A program made the position numbers and the translations under genes. From NCBI GenBank assembly GCA_036186865.1, contig AP025057.1:28994581-29058580 (forward strand): a stretch of DNA of 64,000 nt, given 5' to 3'. Shown here in pieces: positions 44,322 through 55,995 of this stretch (the first letter of the stretch is position 1; each line of letters opens with the position of its first letter). The stretch comes from Eustoma russellianum. Lineage: Eukaryota; Streptophyta; Magnoliopsida; Gentianales; Gentianaceae. A model generated the notes under the pieces. It was not told the DNA's origin. It saw nothing but the letters and a program-made list of their open reading frames with translations, and made no database searches.

Positions 44322-45577
44322 AATCCATATGATATCCATGTGGTTCTATATACATACCAATCTATCCAATATTCATATTACAACATGTAACACACTAGGT
44401 TCTATAATCACATATAAGTACAGATGAACCCAAAAATTTCACTATTCCATATAGTTAACCCTTGACAACTCTATCCATATTTTAATCAAAAATGGGCCAC
44501 ACTTGGTGAGTCGTAAAACCGAGGTTTAGTCAAAGTATAAGGGATAAACATTTTCCAAAATATATCCCTACATACATGTCTGAGGTCCATTTTGCAAAAT
44601 ACCTAAATTGTCCTTGAAATAGACACTATGGCCGAGATGTATATCCTCACATACATACCATTATTTTTACATAAGATACTTCATGATTTACCTCCCTTAA
44701 GTGTATAATGCACTATGGCTGAAAGTGTACATATCCACATACCTATCACTACTTTTACGCCATATACTTCATTATTTACTTCCCTTAAGTTTATAATATA
44801 TATTATGGCCAAAAGTTACATATATTCTCCGATAATGATACTAACATCTCTAAAATTACAAAGTGTTGGGAGTCAAGGGATTTAAGACTTTCATTCTAAA
44901 CAATTATGCTTAATCCTCTAAAAGTCTTCTAACCACTGCATGTCACACTATACTAGGCATAAAGATTGCCAAACTAATTATGCTCAATCAAGGGGATGTT
45001 GGGGTCATAAGGGCCTAGACTTTCAAAGGGGCCAGGAATCCACAAAATCATATAAGTACAAGAATCTTGTCATTAAATCTTAGTTAAGTATATGCATCAT
45101 CATCTTTATACTTCCTCATAAACTAATCTTACCCAAAGTACCCCTATGGTCGAAAGATTCATACATCTTCATACTTCATGTTACATGCAAGGTTTCATTA
45201 TTTTTCTTTCATATGAACTCACTACCTCTAGCCAAAACATACTCATATCCTGTCTTGATCATAGTCATTTCTCATATGAAAGCCTCACAACCTCATATTC
45301 AAGTCTCATTTCTTATTTTTGTATGAACATAAGTTTTTTCATATGAACATAGCTTGGTTATACTTATATTTAATCCTTAACATAATCAACCACACACATA
45401 AGCCTCTTTACTCATTTTTCTTAGAAACATAGCCGTGAATATACTCATGAATGATCCATTTTTCTTATAGGAAATTACATAGTGGTTTTGAAAAGGACAT
45501 GAAGAGCCTAAGAGATATACTTGCCTACTTCACATAGTTCAAGTTTAGATTAGCTTCTTCTTGATGAGTGACCTAAA

Positions 45578-46975
45578 TGTTAGGTCTGTAACACACTCTA
45601 GAAGGAGGTGAATAGAGTGTTGGGAAATTTTAAGGAAATTTCTTGTTTGGTTAAACTCAAATAAAATTCAAAATCAAAGCAAAAATGGGAGATGGGAGAC
45701 AATGAATGAGTACACTGGATATAAAGTGGTTCGAATCGTAAATGATTCTACTCCACTACCACTTTGTTGCCAAAGTGGATTTTCAACAATTACTCTTCTT
45801 ATAAAAGCTAATAAGAACAACCACATCAATACTTAGACTAACAACTTAGTGTAAACAACCACAACAATAACTTCTTGCACAAAATACCTTTGTGTAACTA
45901 CAACAACTTCAGCTCTAAGCAAGAACAACTTCTTGCTACCTCACAACTTTAACAAAATTCTCTCAAGAACTTTCTCACAGTGGGTTAAAAGAAGTAGCAG
46001 GGATCACACTTTCTCACTAGTCTAAACACAAGCAAGAGATCAAGCATTTATGGTTCATCTTGTGTTAGACTCACTATCTCCCAATATACAATAATTAAAA
46101 ACAAAGAAAGGCTTAACATGCTTTAAGCACTTTTACACATATGAGAGAAATATACAACAATGAAGAATGAAGCTTGATGATGGTGAAAGTGTGTGCTTGC
46201 CTCATCTAAGCTTCATCCATTTATAGGAGGTGTTCACCACGTTTTGGAGCCTCCCCCGTGTCTTCAAGTCAATCCCCAAGTCTTGGCAATTTGAAAATAG
46301 ACTTTAGTCACTCTAAGGATTGATTTGATCCTCCAAAGCCACCCTAGAAAATCATAGACATGGATATAATAGTCAAGGAAGCATATATTATGTTGGAGAA
46401 AAGTCCACAAGAAATTTGAGTAAGATTGGAAAGAGAAAACACCATAAATCTCCCTTGGATTTTGTTCCAACAGTCATAAAAATTTGAATTCTGGGGGACA
46501 TCGATTGATCGATGTGTCTGGGCTGAAAGACCGATGTCCTTCAGAGAGTTTTTAGTTTTGAACCTGCAGTACATCGATCAATTGATGTCTCTCCTTTGAG
46601 AGACTGATGTGACATCGACCGATCGATATCCCCTGGCCTGAGAGATCGATGTCTTCCAGAAAGTTTCTGGTTTGAAACTGCCTGCATCGATCAATCGAAG
46701 TCTCTCCCTGAGAGATTGATGTGACATCGATCGACCAATATCCTTCAGGCTGAGAGATCGATGTTGGACAGAAAGGTTCTAAACTTAACCAGCTCCAACA
46801 TGGATCGATCCATGTCTCTCCTTAAGAGACTCATGTATACATCAATCGATCCATGTGAGAGATTGATGTCTCACAGTGTGTTTTTCTCATTTTGCTTCAA
46901 ACTCCAAGTGTGAATTTCTATTTTAACTCATCCAAAATATCTTTTAATATCATTAAAACATTTCATATCCCAACA
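45578..46975 (-). repeat. Solo LTR of family S nested in a gypsy solo LTR
   Basis: TGTTAGGTCT...ATCCCAACA with TSD CTAAA (45573-45577 and 46976-46980). 1398 bp, the reverse of 40002-41381. The palindromic array is at about 46497-46870, and a TATA-like box (minus strand) is at about 46217-46225. Confidence 0.92.
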
Positions 46976-47873
46976 CTAAAATCTTGTTTCTTGGCCTTAG
47001 CTTGGAAATTCGTCCTTCTCCTTTCCTAGTAGTGGCCATGGTTTCAGTAGCCATAAAAAGTGAGTTGATGAGCAATTATGGAAAATGTTAAATAGAAGTA
47101 TTTAAACTCATTTTGAGTGGATCCTTACCTTGGTTCTTCTTGCTCCTTGGCTCTCTAATTTCTCGGTTAGCCATTTTATTGAAGTGGTGATATATGATGG
47201 AGAGAGTAAGTCTTTCTCTTCTTCTTTCCCTATTGGTGTTCTCGATTTTTAGTGGAAGAAATAGTCTTGAAGAGTTTGTTTCTCTTTCCTGGAAGGAGGA
47301 AGAGTTTGGTTGAAAAATATGGAAGATGAAAATTGGTGAAGTGTGTTAGAGAAAGAATGAGAAGCCCCCCTTTTCTACTAAAATGGCCGGCCAATGAAAG
47401 GGTTGAGAAGAGTTGAATAGAGTGGTTGGATAGAAGGTAAGAAATGATGGAATTTCATGCATGACATCTATGACAACTTGGAAGACTTTCTTCCATTTTC
47501 TTTACCAATGCCTCTTGGCCAATTTTCATGGTTTGGAAGGTTTTTTTTTCTCTATCCTATGTGTAAGAGAGTAATATTAATCTTATGTCTAATTTCTTTT
47601 TCCTTATATTTAAGTGGGGCAAAAATCTGTGCCATGTCTTTTTATTGATTTATTTTGTATAGTAAAATTAAATGCCACACTACCCATCCTATCTTACAAT
47701 TAATTATTTACCATTCATTATTTATTAGATATTTCACTTCCATTTACTTAGATTACACTAATACAGTCACACACAATAAATAGTCAAGTATAATGTCGTA
47801 GACTCTTGATATACTATGTTAGTCTATTTTATATCATTTGGGTAATATGAAAAATCGTGGGTGTGACATAGGC

Positions 47874-48241
47874 TTTGGTAAGAACATTTTTGGAGTAAGA
47901 CCTAGTGGACCTTCTAACGCTAAAATGATGAGGTTATACTCACTCTTCGGATCATGTGTTTGACCTTGATAGTAAAATAGATAATTTGATAGCTTTATCC
48001 TACCGAGATGAATAACATTAGAGGCCCTAGAGTTGTTAGTCTACATAATACTCTCTGACGTTCAAGTATGTTGTGGGCGTGTTCATGATTGGCAGTTTAG
48101 TTTTTTTACAGTTTAGGAGAAAAACTTGTGTCTTTCTGGAATGTTCTATAATTTAAGAAGAATGTTTTCCTTACTGAATCCCTGTTCACCTAAACATGAC
48201 ATATGTTGCGGTACATTTATTCATTTTGTATACTTTGACAG
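47874..48241. other. Spacer, possibly intronic
   Basis: No transposon ends are recognised. The stretch before 48242 (CATTTTGTATACTTTGACAG) resembles a 3' splice site. Confidence 0.4.
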
Positions 48242-48353
48242 GACAATACATGCTTGAGGACTATGGAGGTGTTGACAGGTGTTCTGTCCTGCTTATGCAT
48301 GGCTACCAAGTGGCATCACGTGTCATATTGGATTGTGAAGCTGTTTACATGGT
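48242..48353 (+). other. Exon-like segment of an unidentified host gene
   Basis: Preceded by a splice-acceptor-like TTTGACAG and followed by a strong donor-like GT|GTAAGTT. Between them one frame is open (LEDYGGVDRCSVLLMHGYQ and onwards) with a balanced amino acid make-up unlike the repeat-derived frames nearby. I do not recognise the protein. It may be a pseudogene fragment. Copia E begins about 620 bp downstream. Confidence 0.35.
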
Positions 48354-48965
48354 GTAAGTTGCCTTGGTCAAGCCGAGGTAGCCTGCCTTGGTTTCTAGTA
48401 TTCGCTAGGGTGTCGATCTGATGGTCCTGGCTAACCTGACACTTGTTGTCAGGGTAAGACCGTGGCTGAAGTAGTTAACATTGATGCAAGTTTATAAGAA
48501 TGACTGGCTTGGCCGACTTGACAGTCGCGACTGACCTGATCGTGGTGTCCGCGTCCAGGGGGCCTCCCGCATCTATTAGGCAGTGCTGACTTAACTATAT
48601 ATTTGGACCTGAGTGGCTTACGTGAACCTTGGACGACCTGCACCGCCGTGTGAGATATGTTGACTGTAAAGTGTCGATTTGATCGTACTTGTAGCTTTTT
48701 CGGAACGTGTTAATCTTGTCCTCGTCACCCATTTTACTTTGGATTTTTTTTGTGGTGAATCAAACATTTGGGATCTCTCCATTTTGCTATATTAAAAGAT
48801 ATAGCTACTAAGAATAGTAAGATATAGCTACTAAGAATAGTTGCGGCTTGTTTTACTTTAAAAGATTTGCTAATATGATTACTATTTACCTCTTATAATC
48901 GATCAACTATCTCTTGGTCGGGATCCTTTTGATTAATATTAGGTTACATTACATGATCAAGGCAG
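48354..48965. other. Spacer, possibly intronic, before Copia E
   Basis: Contains a direct repeat of AAGATATAGCTACTAAGAAT (about 48797-48840). The right continuation after removing Copia E is 55039 onward. Confidence 0.4.
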
Positions 48966-48970
48966 GGATC

Positions 48971-49816
48971 TATTGGAAAAAATGCAGCAAACAAGCAAAA
49001 ATATAATCAAACAAAAGCCGAGACGAGTCTCAAGATGACTCTCTCCTTAAAGAAATTTAGCCTCTACCAAATGAGCAAGGTAGACAACAAGACTAATGCT
49101 TCCCAAGATATAACGGCTTTCTTCTTGTCCTTTGCTCTAGGAGAAGAAGATTGAACTTGTTGTAGAAGTGAAAGATAAAGGAGAATCGGAGAGAAAGAAT
49201 GCTGAGAATTTTTCAGAATTTGCAAGATTGTGTTCTATGTGTTGAAGATACCAAGGTCTACTATATATAGACCTTGGGGGTGTGTTAAAAGCCACTTTTA
49301 AAACTTGTCTCAGCCTGGTTTCAACCTCCAGCGGCAGTTTTTTACCATTCATAGCCGAAAGGAGATGATCCTTGGACCAAAAGATGCAATTCAAAGTGAA
49401 AAGTCCTGTCCGTTGGCACATCGATCGATCACATCGATCGATCGATGTCACTTCGATCGATTGAAGTCGTACAGAACCTTCAACTTCTATTCTGTCTTAC
49501 ATCGATCGATCACATTGATCGATCGATGTCCCATCGATCGATCGATGTGATCGATCGAAGTTGGACAAAATACTTCCAGTGTTTGCATCACACCATACCA
49601 ATCGATCGATGTGTACATCGATCGATCAAAGTCCCATACGTGGATCGATCGAAGTCCTCCAGAACATTCAACTTTATTCCAGCTTTCACTCGATCCAAGT
49701 GACCTATTTCAAGTTTAAAGTGTTCCAAACTTCACCTGAACCTCCCAAACAACCTCATACATGTTCTATATAAGTTTGGAGCATACGGTAAAGTACTTTA
49801 ACGTACTTTTCCAACA
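48971..49816 (-). repeat. 3' LTR of Copia E
   Basis: 846 bp, TATTGGAAAA...TTTCCAACA in plus orientation; the outer end has TA where the other copy has TG. The palindromic array CATCGATCGATCGATG is at about 49418-49690. The TATA box (about 49259-49266) lies inside an inverted repeat. Confidence 0.94.
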
Positions 49817-49826
49817 ATCCCCCACA
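49817..49826 (-). other. Polypurine tract of Copia E
   Basis: The minus strand reads TGTGGGGGAT directly before the 3' LTR. Confidence 0.85.
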
Positions 49827-50390
49827 TGATCCAAACTTATAAATAAAACAACTTCATAGCGATAAACAACTAACCTCTCCATTATCAATCGAAGATAATG
49901 ACACATAGCGGATACGATGACTTGTGGTCTTGAATCGCCGGTAGTACAACTTGAGTTGTATAAACGGAAATAAGATGAACTTCGTCTTGAATCTTACTCC
50001 ACTATTGTTTATACGAACAACAAGAAGACATATCATTATCTACTTCTCCAAGTTTGTGGTTTGGTGCGAAATCGGCCATGCATCTATCTCAGGATTCATA
50101 AGCTCTCTAGAGAGTTTTCCAGGTTCTCACAGGAAGCGGCACCACTTCCAAGCTTATATAGGTGAAATTCATCAAGTGTGTACTTTTCACACCACCAAAC
50201 ATTATGACTATGAATTTTTCATTAAGAGATTCTTAAAATCTCACCCTCAAGTCTTTACATTGAGCACTATCAACAACATCACCATAGGGAGAAACACTTA
50301 GATAGTGCAACATAGAATTCTTTCATGACTTGTTCTTACCACATTGAACTCCGTTTGTAGGATCTTTACTAATAGTGGGTTGGGTTCCCA

Positions 50391-53300
50391 TCATGAAGAA
50401 TTCTCTACAGATGGAATAAGTCCCATCCCCTTCGATGTTTCATAGACTAACTTCTTGTTTAGTCCTTTAGTTAAGGATTCTGCAAGGTTAAACTTGGTTC
50501 TTACATATTCCAAGTTAACTACCCCAGAACTAATCAAGTCACGCGCAATGTTGTGCCTTAAACGGATGTGCCGTCTCTTCCCATTGTATATCTTGTTCCT
50601 TGCACGTGCAATCGCAGCCTGAGAATCATAATGAATAGATACAGAAGTCATAAGTTTAGACCATAAAGGAATATCAACAAGCAAATTCCTTAACCACTCG
50701 GCTTCTGTACTACCAAGTTCTAAGGCAATAAATTCAGACTCCATAATAGATTTAGCACTATAAGTTTGTTTACAAGATTTTCAACAAATAGCTCCACCAC
50801 CCAATGTGAAAACATATCCACTAATGGAGTTTATTTCATCATTATCAGTCACCCAATTGGCATCACAATAGCCTTCTAGTAGGTGACCCTGTCAAACATG
50901 AGTCCTAAATTCATTGTTCCTCTAAGATACTTCAATAAAAATCTTAATGCACACCAATGAATCTTACTTGGATTGTGAGTGTATCGTGCAAGTCTATTCA
51001 CAGAATATGCAATGTCAGGTCTAGTGCAATTCATCAAATACATTACACTACCAATAATCCTAGCATATTCACACTGTGATACACTATCAAATTTATTTTT
51101 AGACAACATTACATGAGGATCATAAGGCGTGCTAACAGGTTTCACATCAAAGTCATTAAACTTTCTCAACATTTTTTTCACATAATGTTCTTGAGAAAGT
51201 AAATAACCCCCACATTTCTCTATTAACTTGAGACCAAGGATTAAGTCCGCCTTCCCCATGTCTTTCATATCAAATAAAGAAGACAACAATGATTTTGTAT
51301 CATTAACAAAGTTTATGTTGGTTCTAAATATTAACATATCATCAACATAAATGCAAATAATGACACCAACACAACCATTAAACTTACTATACACACAACG
51401 GTCATTTTCGTTGACTATGTAACCATTAGACACTAATGCGTTATCTAACTTCTCGTGTCATTGTTTAGGTGCTTGCTTAAGACCATACAAGGACTTCTTA
51501 AGCCTACACACTTTGTGCTCTTGACCTCTAACTATCATACCCTCCGGTTGTTTCATATAAATCTCCTCTTCTAAGTCTCCATTTAAAAATGTTGTTTTCA
51601 CATCCATTTGGTGAATAACAAGCTTGTGAATGGAGGCAAGTGCTACTAGAACTCTAATAGTAATGATCCTAGCAACCGGTGAGTAGGTGTCAAGGAAGTC
51701 TATACCTTCTTGTTATGTGAATCCTTTTGCGACAAGCCTAGCCTTAAACTTATCAATTGATCCATCCGCCTTTAGTTTCTTCCTAAAGACCCACTTACAA
51801 CTGATAGGTTTACATCCCCTAAGCAAGTCCACTAACTCCCAAGTATTATTACTTAGTATAGATTCAAGTTCACTATCTATGGCTTCCTTCCAAAACTTAG
51901 AATCTATTGACCTAATCGCGTCTCCATACGTTTTGAGAAATGAATCCTGTTATAAAGTCACTTCCAAATGACTTTTCCGTTCTTTGTCTCTTACTTCTTC
52001 TAGGTTCATCAACCTCTTGATCAACTAGGGACTTACTCGACTCGCCTATCTCATTTTTGGAGACACAATCGGATTGTTTATTCATAGAGAATATATGCTC
52101 GAAGAATACGGCATCTTTAGATTCCAATATAGAACCATTATCTATAGCCATGAATCTATATGCTGCACTATTTTGAGCATACCCGATGAATACACAATCT
52201 CTTGTCTTAGACCCGATTTTACTTTTCTTAAAATCAAGAATGCCAACTTTGGCTAGACACCCCCACACTTTCAAGTAATTTAAGTTGGGAGCATAGCCTT
52301 TTCACAACTCATAAGAAGTTTTATCCAACTTCTTATGAGGTAATCTATTCAATATATGACAAGCAGTCAAGATTGCCTCGCCCCACAAGTTGTCAGGCAA
52401 TCCTGAACTAACCAACATGGCATTCATCATATTTTTCAATGTTCTATTCTTTCTTTCGGCTACTCCGTTAGACTGAGGTGAATATAGAGGTGTAACTTCA
52501 TGAATAATGTCATTCTCTTCATAAAAATTTTGTAAAGAGTCTGTACATTATTCACCGCCTCTATCAGTCCTAATCCTTTTGATTTTTAAGTCTAGTTGAT
52601 TCTGGGCCTCATCCTTGTGACTTAATAAATATACTTTCGCATATCTAGATTAATCGTCGATAAATGTAACATAATACCTTTTACCACCTTTACTCATGTA
52701 ATTCTTAAAATCACCTAAGTCACTATGAATCAAGACAAGTTTTTGTGAAACTCTATCAACTTTCTTAAATGGTTTCTTACGATGTTTTGCTTCAACACAA
52801 TGTCCACATTTGTTAAAGTTATCATCATCATAAGAAATCACATTCATGTTCTTGAGCTTCTTTATCACTCCTATATTTGCATGTCTAGTCTAGCATGCCA
52901 CATATCAAGAGACTCAGCAAAATAAACGGAACTAGATGCATCCTTATTATTGCAGCAAATAACATCAAGTACAAGAAGACCTCCATTGCAGAAGCCTTTA
53001 CCAACAAATTCACCATTTCGAGACAAGACTAGTTTATCAGACTCTAAAACAAGTTTAATGTTGGTCTTGTTCAGCAACACTCCGGAGATCAAGTTCCTAC
53101 ACATAGCAGGAACATGCAACACATTGCTAAGCTCCAGTCTCTTCCCAGAGGTTAACTTGAGAAGCACCTTACCCTTTCCGAGGACTTGGGTACTATGTGC
53201 ATCTCCCAAGAAAACTTGATCATCACTGCCTATTTCCTTGTATTCAGAAAATAGGTCTTTACTGGTAGCAATATGCCTGGTAGCACCCGTGTCTACCACC

Positions 53301-53392
53301 CATTCCGTAGTGCCACCAACAAGGTTTACCTACGTTAAGACGACTGCTGCGATAATGTCGTCTGCCGTTCCTCTGGCCTCTACAAGGTTCTC
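50391..53392 (-). pseudogene. pol of Copia E, broken
   Basis: Protease motif V-D-T-G-A-T opens at about 53299 in the gag frame, separated from gag by two TAG codons (53393-53395 and about 53332). Integrase (IHSDL near 52725; an R-T-D motif near 52570; NGVAERKN near 52450) lies in another frame, with stops. Reverse transcriptase shows YVDD at 51338-51349 within a clean 185-codon stretch (50876-51433). RNase H (50391-50744, with MESEFIAL and YDSQAA) is again in another frame. At least three frameshifts and several stops are evident, so no functional Pol is encoded. Confidence 0.92.
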
Positions 53393-54190
53393 CTAGTTGC
53401 TCGGTTGGCCCTTCCGTTTCCTGCAGTTGACGGCTCGGTGTCCCGGTTTTCCGCATACCCAGCACACTCCCTTGATCTTGTTCTGGCCCTGCACAACAAA
53501 TTTCTTACCTTTACCTCCACTGCTACAGCCGCCGCCGCCACTGTTGTGGAACTTGGGCTTCTTCGCAGCATGCTCCACAATGTTGGCTTTGACGCCCTCC
53601 TCCCGGTGAGACTCATCTTCCATCCGGTTGTTCTCTTTGATGCGTATGTGTTTAACTACGGTATCTAGAGACAACTTGGTGTCGTCATGCTTTTCCCTCT
53701 TCTTGTATTTACTCCAAGAAGGTGGAAGTTTCTCCAACAGCGCCGCTGCCTGGAACGTTTCATCAATCTTGATTCCTTCTTGTTCCAGATTGTTCACCAG
53801 TTGTTGGAATTGATGGATTTGATCATTTATTGGAGCATGATCATTCATCTGGAATCTGAGGAATTCACTTACCACGTACTTGCGTTTATCCACATCTTCA
53901 GCACCATATTTGTTCTCCAATGCTGACCAAATCTCTTTTACAGACGTGAATTTGACATAAATGCCAAATAGAGAATTGGCCAGAAAATGTAGTATGTGGC
54001 CTCTGCAAGTAGTGTTGTCTGCATCATATTTGCGTGATTCAGTTTCATCACTGGGCTTATCCATCTTGAGTGCATATGAAACTGACAGCATTTCGAGGAA
54101 GAACAGCACCTTGGCCGCCCACCTCTTGTAGAACTTGTCATCGAATGGCTCTATCTTGGACATATCAGGCAATGCTTGCTTGGTTGCCAT
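53393..54190 (-). CDS. Gag of Copia E, intact frame
   Basis: 265 residues from ATG 54188-54190 (MATKQALPDMSKIEPFDD). The frame extends 14 codons further into the LTR, but the Met at 54190 fits this gag family. The capsid-type UBN2 domain fills residues about 15-190; a basic, glycine-rich tail leads to a CX2CX4HX4C zinc knuckle (CWVCGKPGHRAVNC) just before the end. Gag forms the virus-like particle and binds element RNA. The terminal TAG is probably a mutated sense codon, because the frame continues into protease. It is the only intact product of Copia E. Confidence 0.9.
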   Translation of the reverse strand: MATKQALPDMSKIEPFDDKFYKRWAAKVLFFLEMLSVSYALKMDKPSDETESRKYDADNTTCRGHILHFLANSLFGIYVKFTSVKEIWSALENKYGAEDVDKRKYVVSEFLRFQMNDHAPINDQIHQFQQLVNNLEQEGIKIDETFQAAALLEKLPPSWSKYKKREKHDDTKLSLDTVVKHIRIKENNRMEDESHREEGVKANIVEHAAKKPKFHNSGGGGCSSGGKGKKFVVQGQNKIKGVCWVCGKPGHRAVNCRKRKGQPSN

Positions 54191-54208
54191 TGTAAATTGC
54201 TTTAAGAT
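54191..54208 (-). promoter_or_regulatory. 18-nt leader of Copia E with candidate self-priming site
   Basis: The minus strand reads ATCTTAAAGCAATTTACA between LTR and gag. It has no TGG start as expected for pairing with a tRNA CCA end. Thirteen bases (54195-54207) are the exact inverse complement of 54283-54295 within the U5 of the adjoining LTR. If paired, the U5 strand would point its 3' end at the LTR border, one base away. Confidence 0.5.
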
Positions 54209-55033
54209 TGTTGGAAAAAATGCAGCAAACAAGCAAGAATATAATCAAACAAAGGTCGAGACGAGTCTCAAGATGACTCTGTTCTTAAAGCAATTAGCCT
54301 CTACCAAATGAGCAAGGTAGACAACAAGACTAATGCTTCCCAAGATATAACGGCTTTCTTCTTGTCCTTTGCTCTAGGAGAAGAAGATTGAATTTGTTGT
54401 AGAAGTGAAAGATAAAGGAGAGTTGGAGAGAAAGAATGCTGAGAATTTTTCAGAATTTGCAAGATTGTGTTCTATGTGTTGAAGATACCAAGGTCTACTA
54501 TATATAGACCTTGGGGTGTGTTAAAAGCCACTTTTAAAACTTGTCTCTGCCTGGTTTCAACCTCCAATGGCAGTTGTTTACCGTTCATAGGCGAAGGGAG
54601 GTGATCCTTGGACCAAAAGCTGCAATTCAAAGTGAAAATTTATGTCCGTTGGCACATCGATCGATCGATCGAAGTCGGACAGAACCTTCAGCTTCTATTC
54701 TGTCTTACATCGATCGATTGATGTCCCATCGATAGATCGATGTGATCGATCGAAGTTGGACAGAATACTTCCAGTGTTTGCATCACACCATACCGATCGA
54801 TCGATGTGTACATCGATCGATCGAAGTCCTATACATGGATCGATCGAAGTCCTATACATGGATCGATCGAAGTCCTCCAGAACACTAAACTTTATTCCAG
54901 CTTTCATTCGATCCAAGTGACTTATTTCAAGTTAAAGTGTTCCAAACTTCACCTCAACCTCCCAAACAACCTCATACATGTTCTATATAAGTTTGGAGCA
55001 CACGGTAAAGTATTTTAACGTACTTTTCCAACA
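54209..55033 (-). repeat. 5' LTR of Copia E
   Basis: 825 bp, TGTTGGAAAA...TTTCCAACA in plus orientation. The TATA box 54499-54506 sits in a palindrome with 10-bp arms (54488-54497 and 54505-54514). The palindromic array at about 54655-54870 differs in copy number from the 3' LTR. The U5 holds the complement of the leader (54283-54295). Confidence 0.94.
54499..54506 (-). promoter_or_regulatory. TATA box of Copia E 5' LTR
   Basis: TATATATA, positioned between the U3 palindrome array and the rest of the LTR. Initiation would be expected about 30 bp leftward. Confidence 0.6.
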
Positions 55034-55038
55034 GGATC

Positions 55039-55851
55039 ATACTTTCGCTACAATTGTTTTGTTCACATGCAGCTTTCTAGGAGACCCCTTTTGGTTGCTT
55101 CTCCAATTGCTTCTAAACTTTCTTGCATTATGGTTTATTTTACATATTTGACTAAGAAACATTGCGAGCTCACTGCATGGTTTATGCAATCAGAGTTGAG
55201 TGAATTACTGACATACATTGGCAGCTTAGTCATTCTTTTCATAGTAATTGCCACAACCCTGCTTGCATGATATTCGATGCATGTCTATTAGAGATGATAC
55301 AGATATCTGATTCATTTTGCACTCTGCTCTGAGATATTATGCATCATCTATCTTTCTTCTAAAACTATCATTTTTTATGGTTTATATAGGAAGAGTCTTG
55401 GCGGATGGTTCCTTATTTAGCAAGCTACGTTTACTAGGAAGCACTAAACGTCAACAGCACTCGCTTTTTGCGCCATCTGCTGCTCTTGTATTCCACTTCT
55501 TGGTGCTCGTTAGCATTACCTTGATGAAAAAAGTGCCTTCCGTTTTAAAAATATTGTCTGAATTTGAATTTTTTACATAGTGTAAATTATACTATATTGA
55601 AGGATCAACTCTGTTTCAAAAATATTGTGTGAATTTGAATTTTTAACATAGTATAAATTATACTATATTGAAAGATCAACTGTAACAATATTTTTAGGAT
55701 GGCGGCAGTCCTTTTTAATGCATTTGTAATTTAATTAATCGAGAGGCATACCCCTGAATCCAAACTTTTATCTACTTATATTTTACAGTTACTTGTTAAA
55801 GTTGGCTTTTAACTGTCCAATCTTTCTAAGCTTTATTCATTATGTGTTTAG
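55039..55851. other. Host-like DNA right of Copia E, unresolved
   Basis: A splice-acceptor-like TTGTTCACATGCAG ends about 35 bp after the TSD, and 55071-55270 then stays open in one frame. A second open stretch is at 55380-55580. A 71-bp direct repeat (about 55547-55689) interrupts it. I cannot identify a protein; these may be exons of a host gene or chance frames. Confidence 0.35.
55547..55689. repeat. Two tandem copies of a 71-bp unit
   Basis: The phrase AAAAATATTGTCTGAATTTG and the following 50 bases recur with few changes. Confidence 0.8.
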
Positions 55852-55995
55852 CTGGTTCATAATGGTGATTCTTCGTCGTCTATCCATTATTTCTTTGCCA
55901 TCTTCAAAGTCAACAAGTTATTCTTCATTATTTTCACTTGGCATGGTGAGGTCGTTTTCTACCGGACTTGCAAATATAAGCTTGAAATACAACAG
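55852..55995 (+). other. Exon-like segment of an unidentified host gene
   Basis: Preceded by acceptor-like TATGTGTTTAG and followed by donor-like CAACAG|GTGAAAC. The 48 codons between are open (including WHGEVVFYRTCKYKLEIQQ). No family is recognised. Confidence 0.35.

Larger units (their letters stand above)
43311..47868 (-). repeat. Gypsy-type solo LTR with a nested solo LTR
   Basis: TGTAGCACCC...GGGTGTGACA flanked by TSD TAGGC (43306-43310 and 47869-47873). The start, with its ACCCGTCGTACTCG and ACAAGGCATCGATACC blocks, parallels the LTRs of the two gypsy elements at 14331-31330, so it belongs to that superfamily. Without the nested 45578-46975 LTR and its TSD copy it is about 3155 bp. It contains an (AT)n/(GT)n microsatellite near 44233-44321. 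No interior sequence survives. Orientation is assigned by analogy with the other two elements. Confidence 0.88.
48971..55033 (-). mobile_element. Copia E: complete LTR retrotransposon, minus strand
   Basis: LTRs 48971-49816 and 54209-55033 with TSD GGATC (48966-48970 and 55034-55038). Gag is near the right LTR and RNase H near the left, so it is transcribed leftward. A purine tract flanks the 3' LTR. There is no tRNA-type PBS: only 18 nt separate the 5' LTR from the gag ATG. The lineage is distinct from Copia A-D. Confidence 0.95.

Noticed and set aside
49418..49690. CRISPR-like regularly spaced repeats
   Set aside because: Units are short palindromes with irregular spacing inside a retrotransposon LTR in a plant genome; there are no cas genes.
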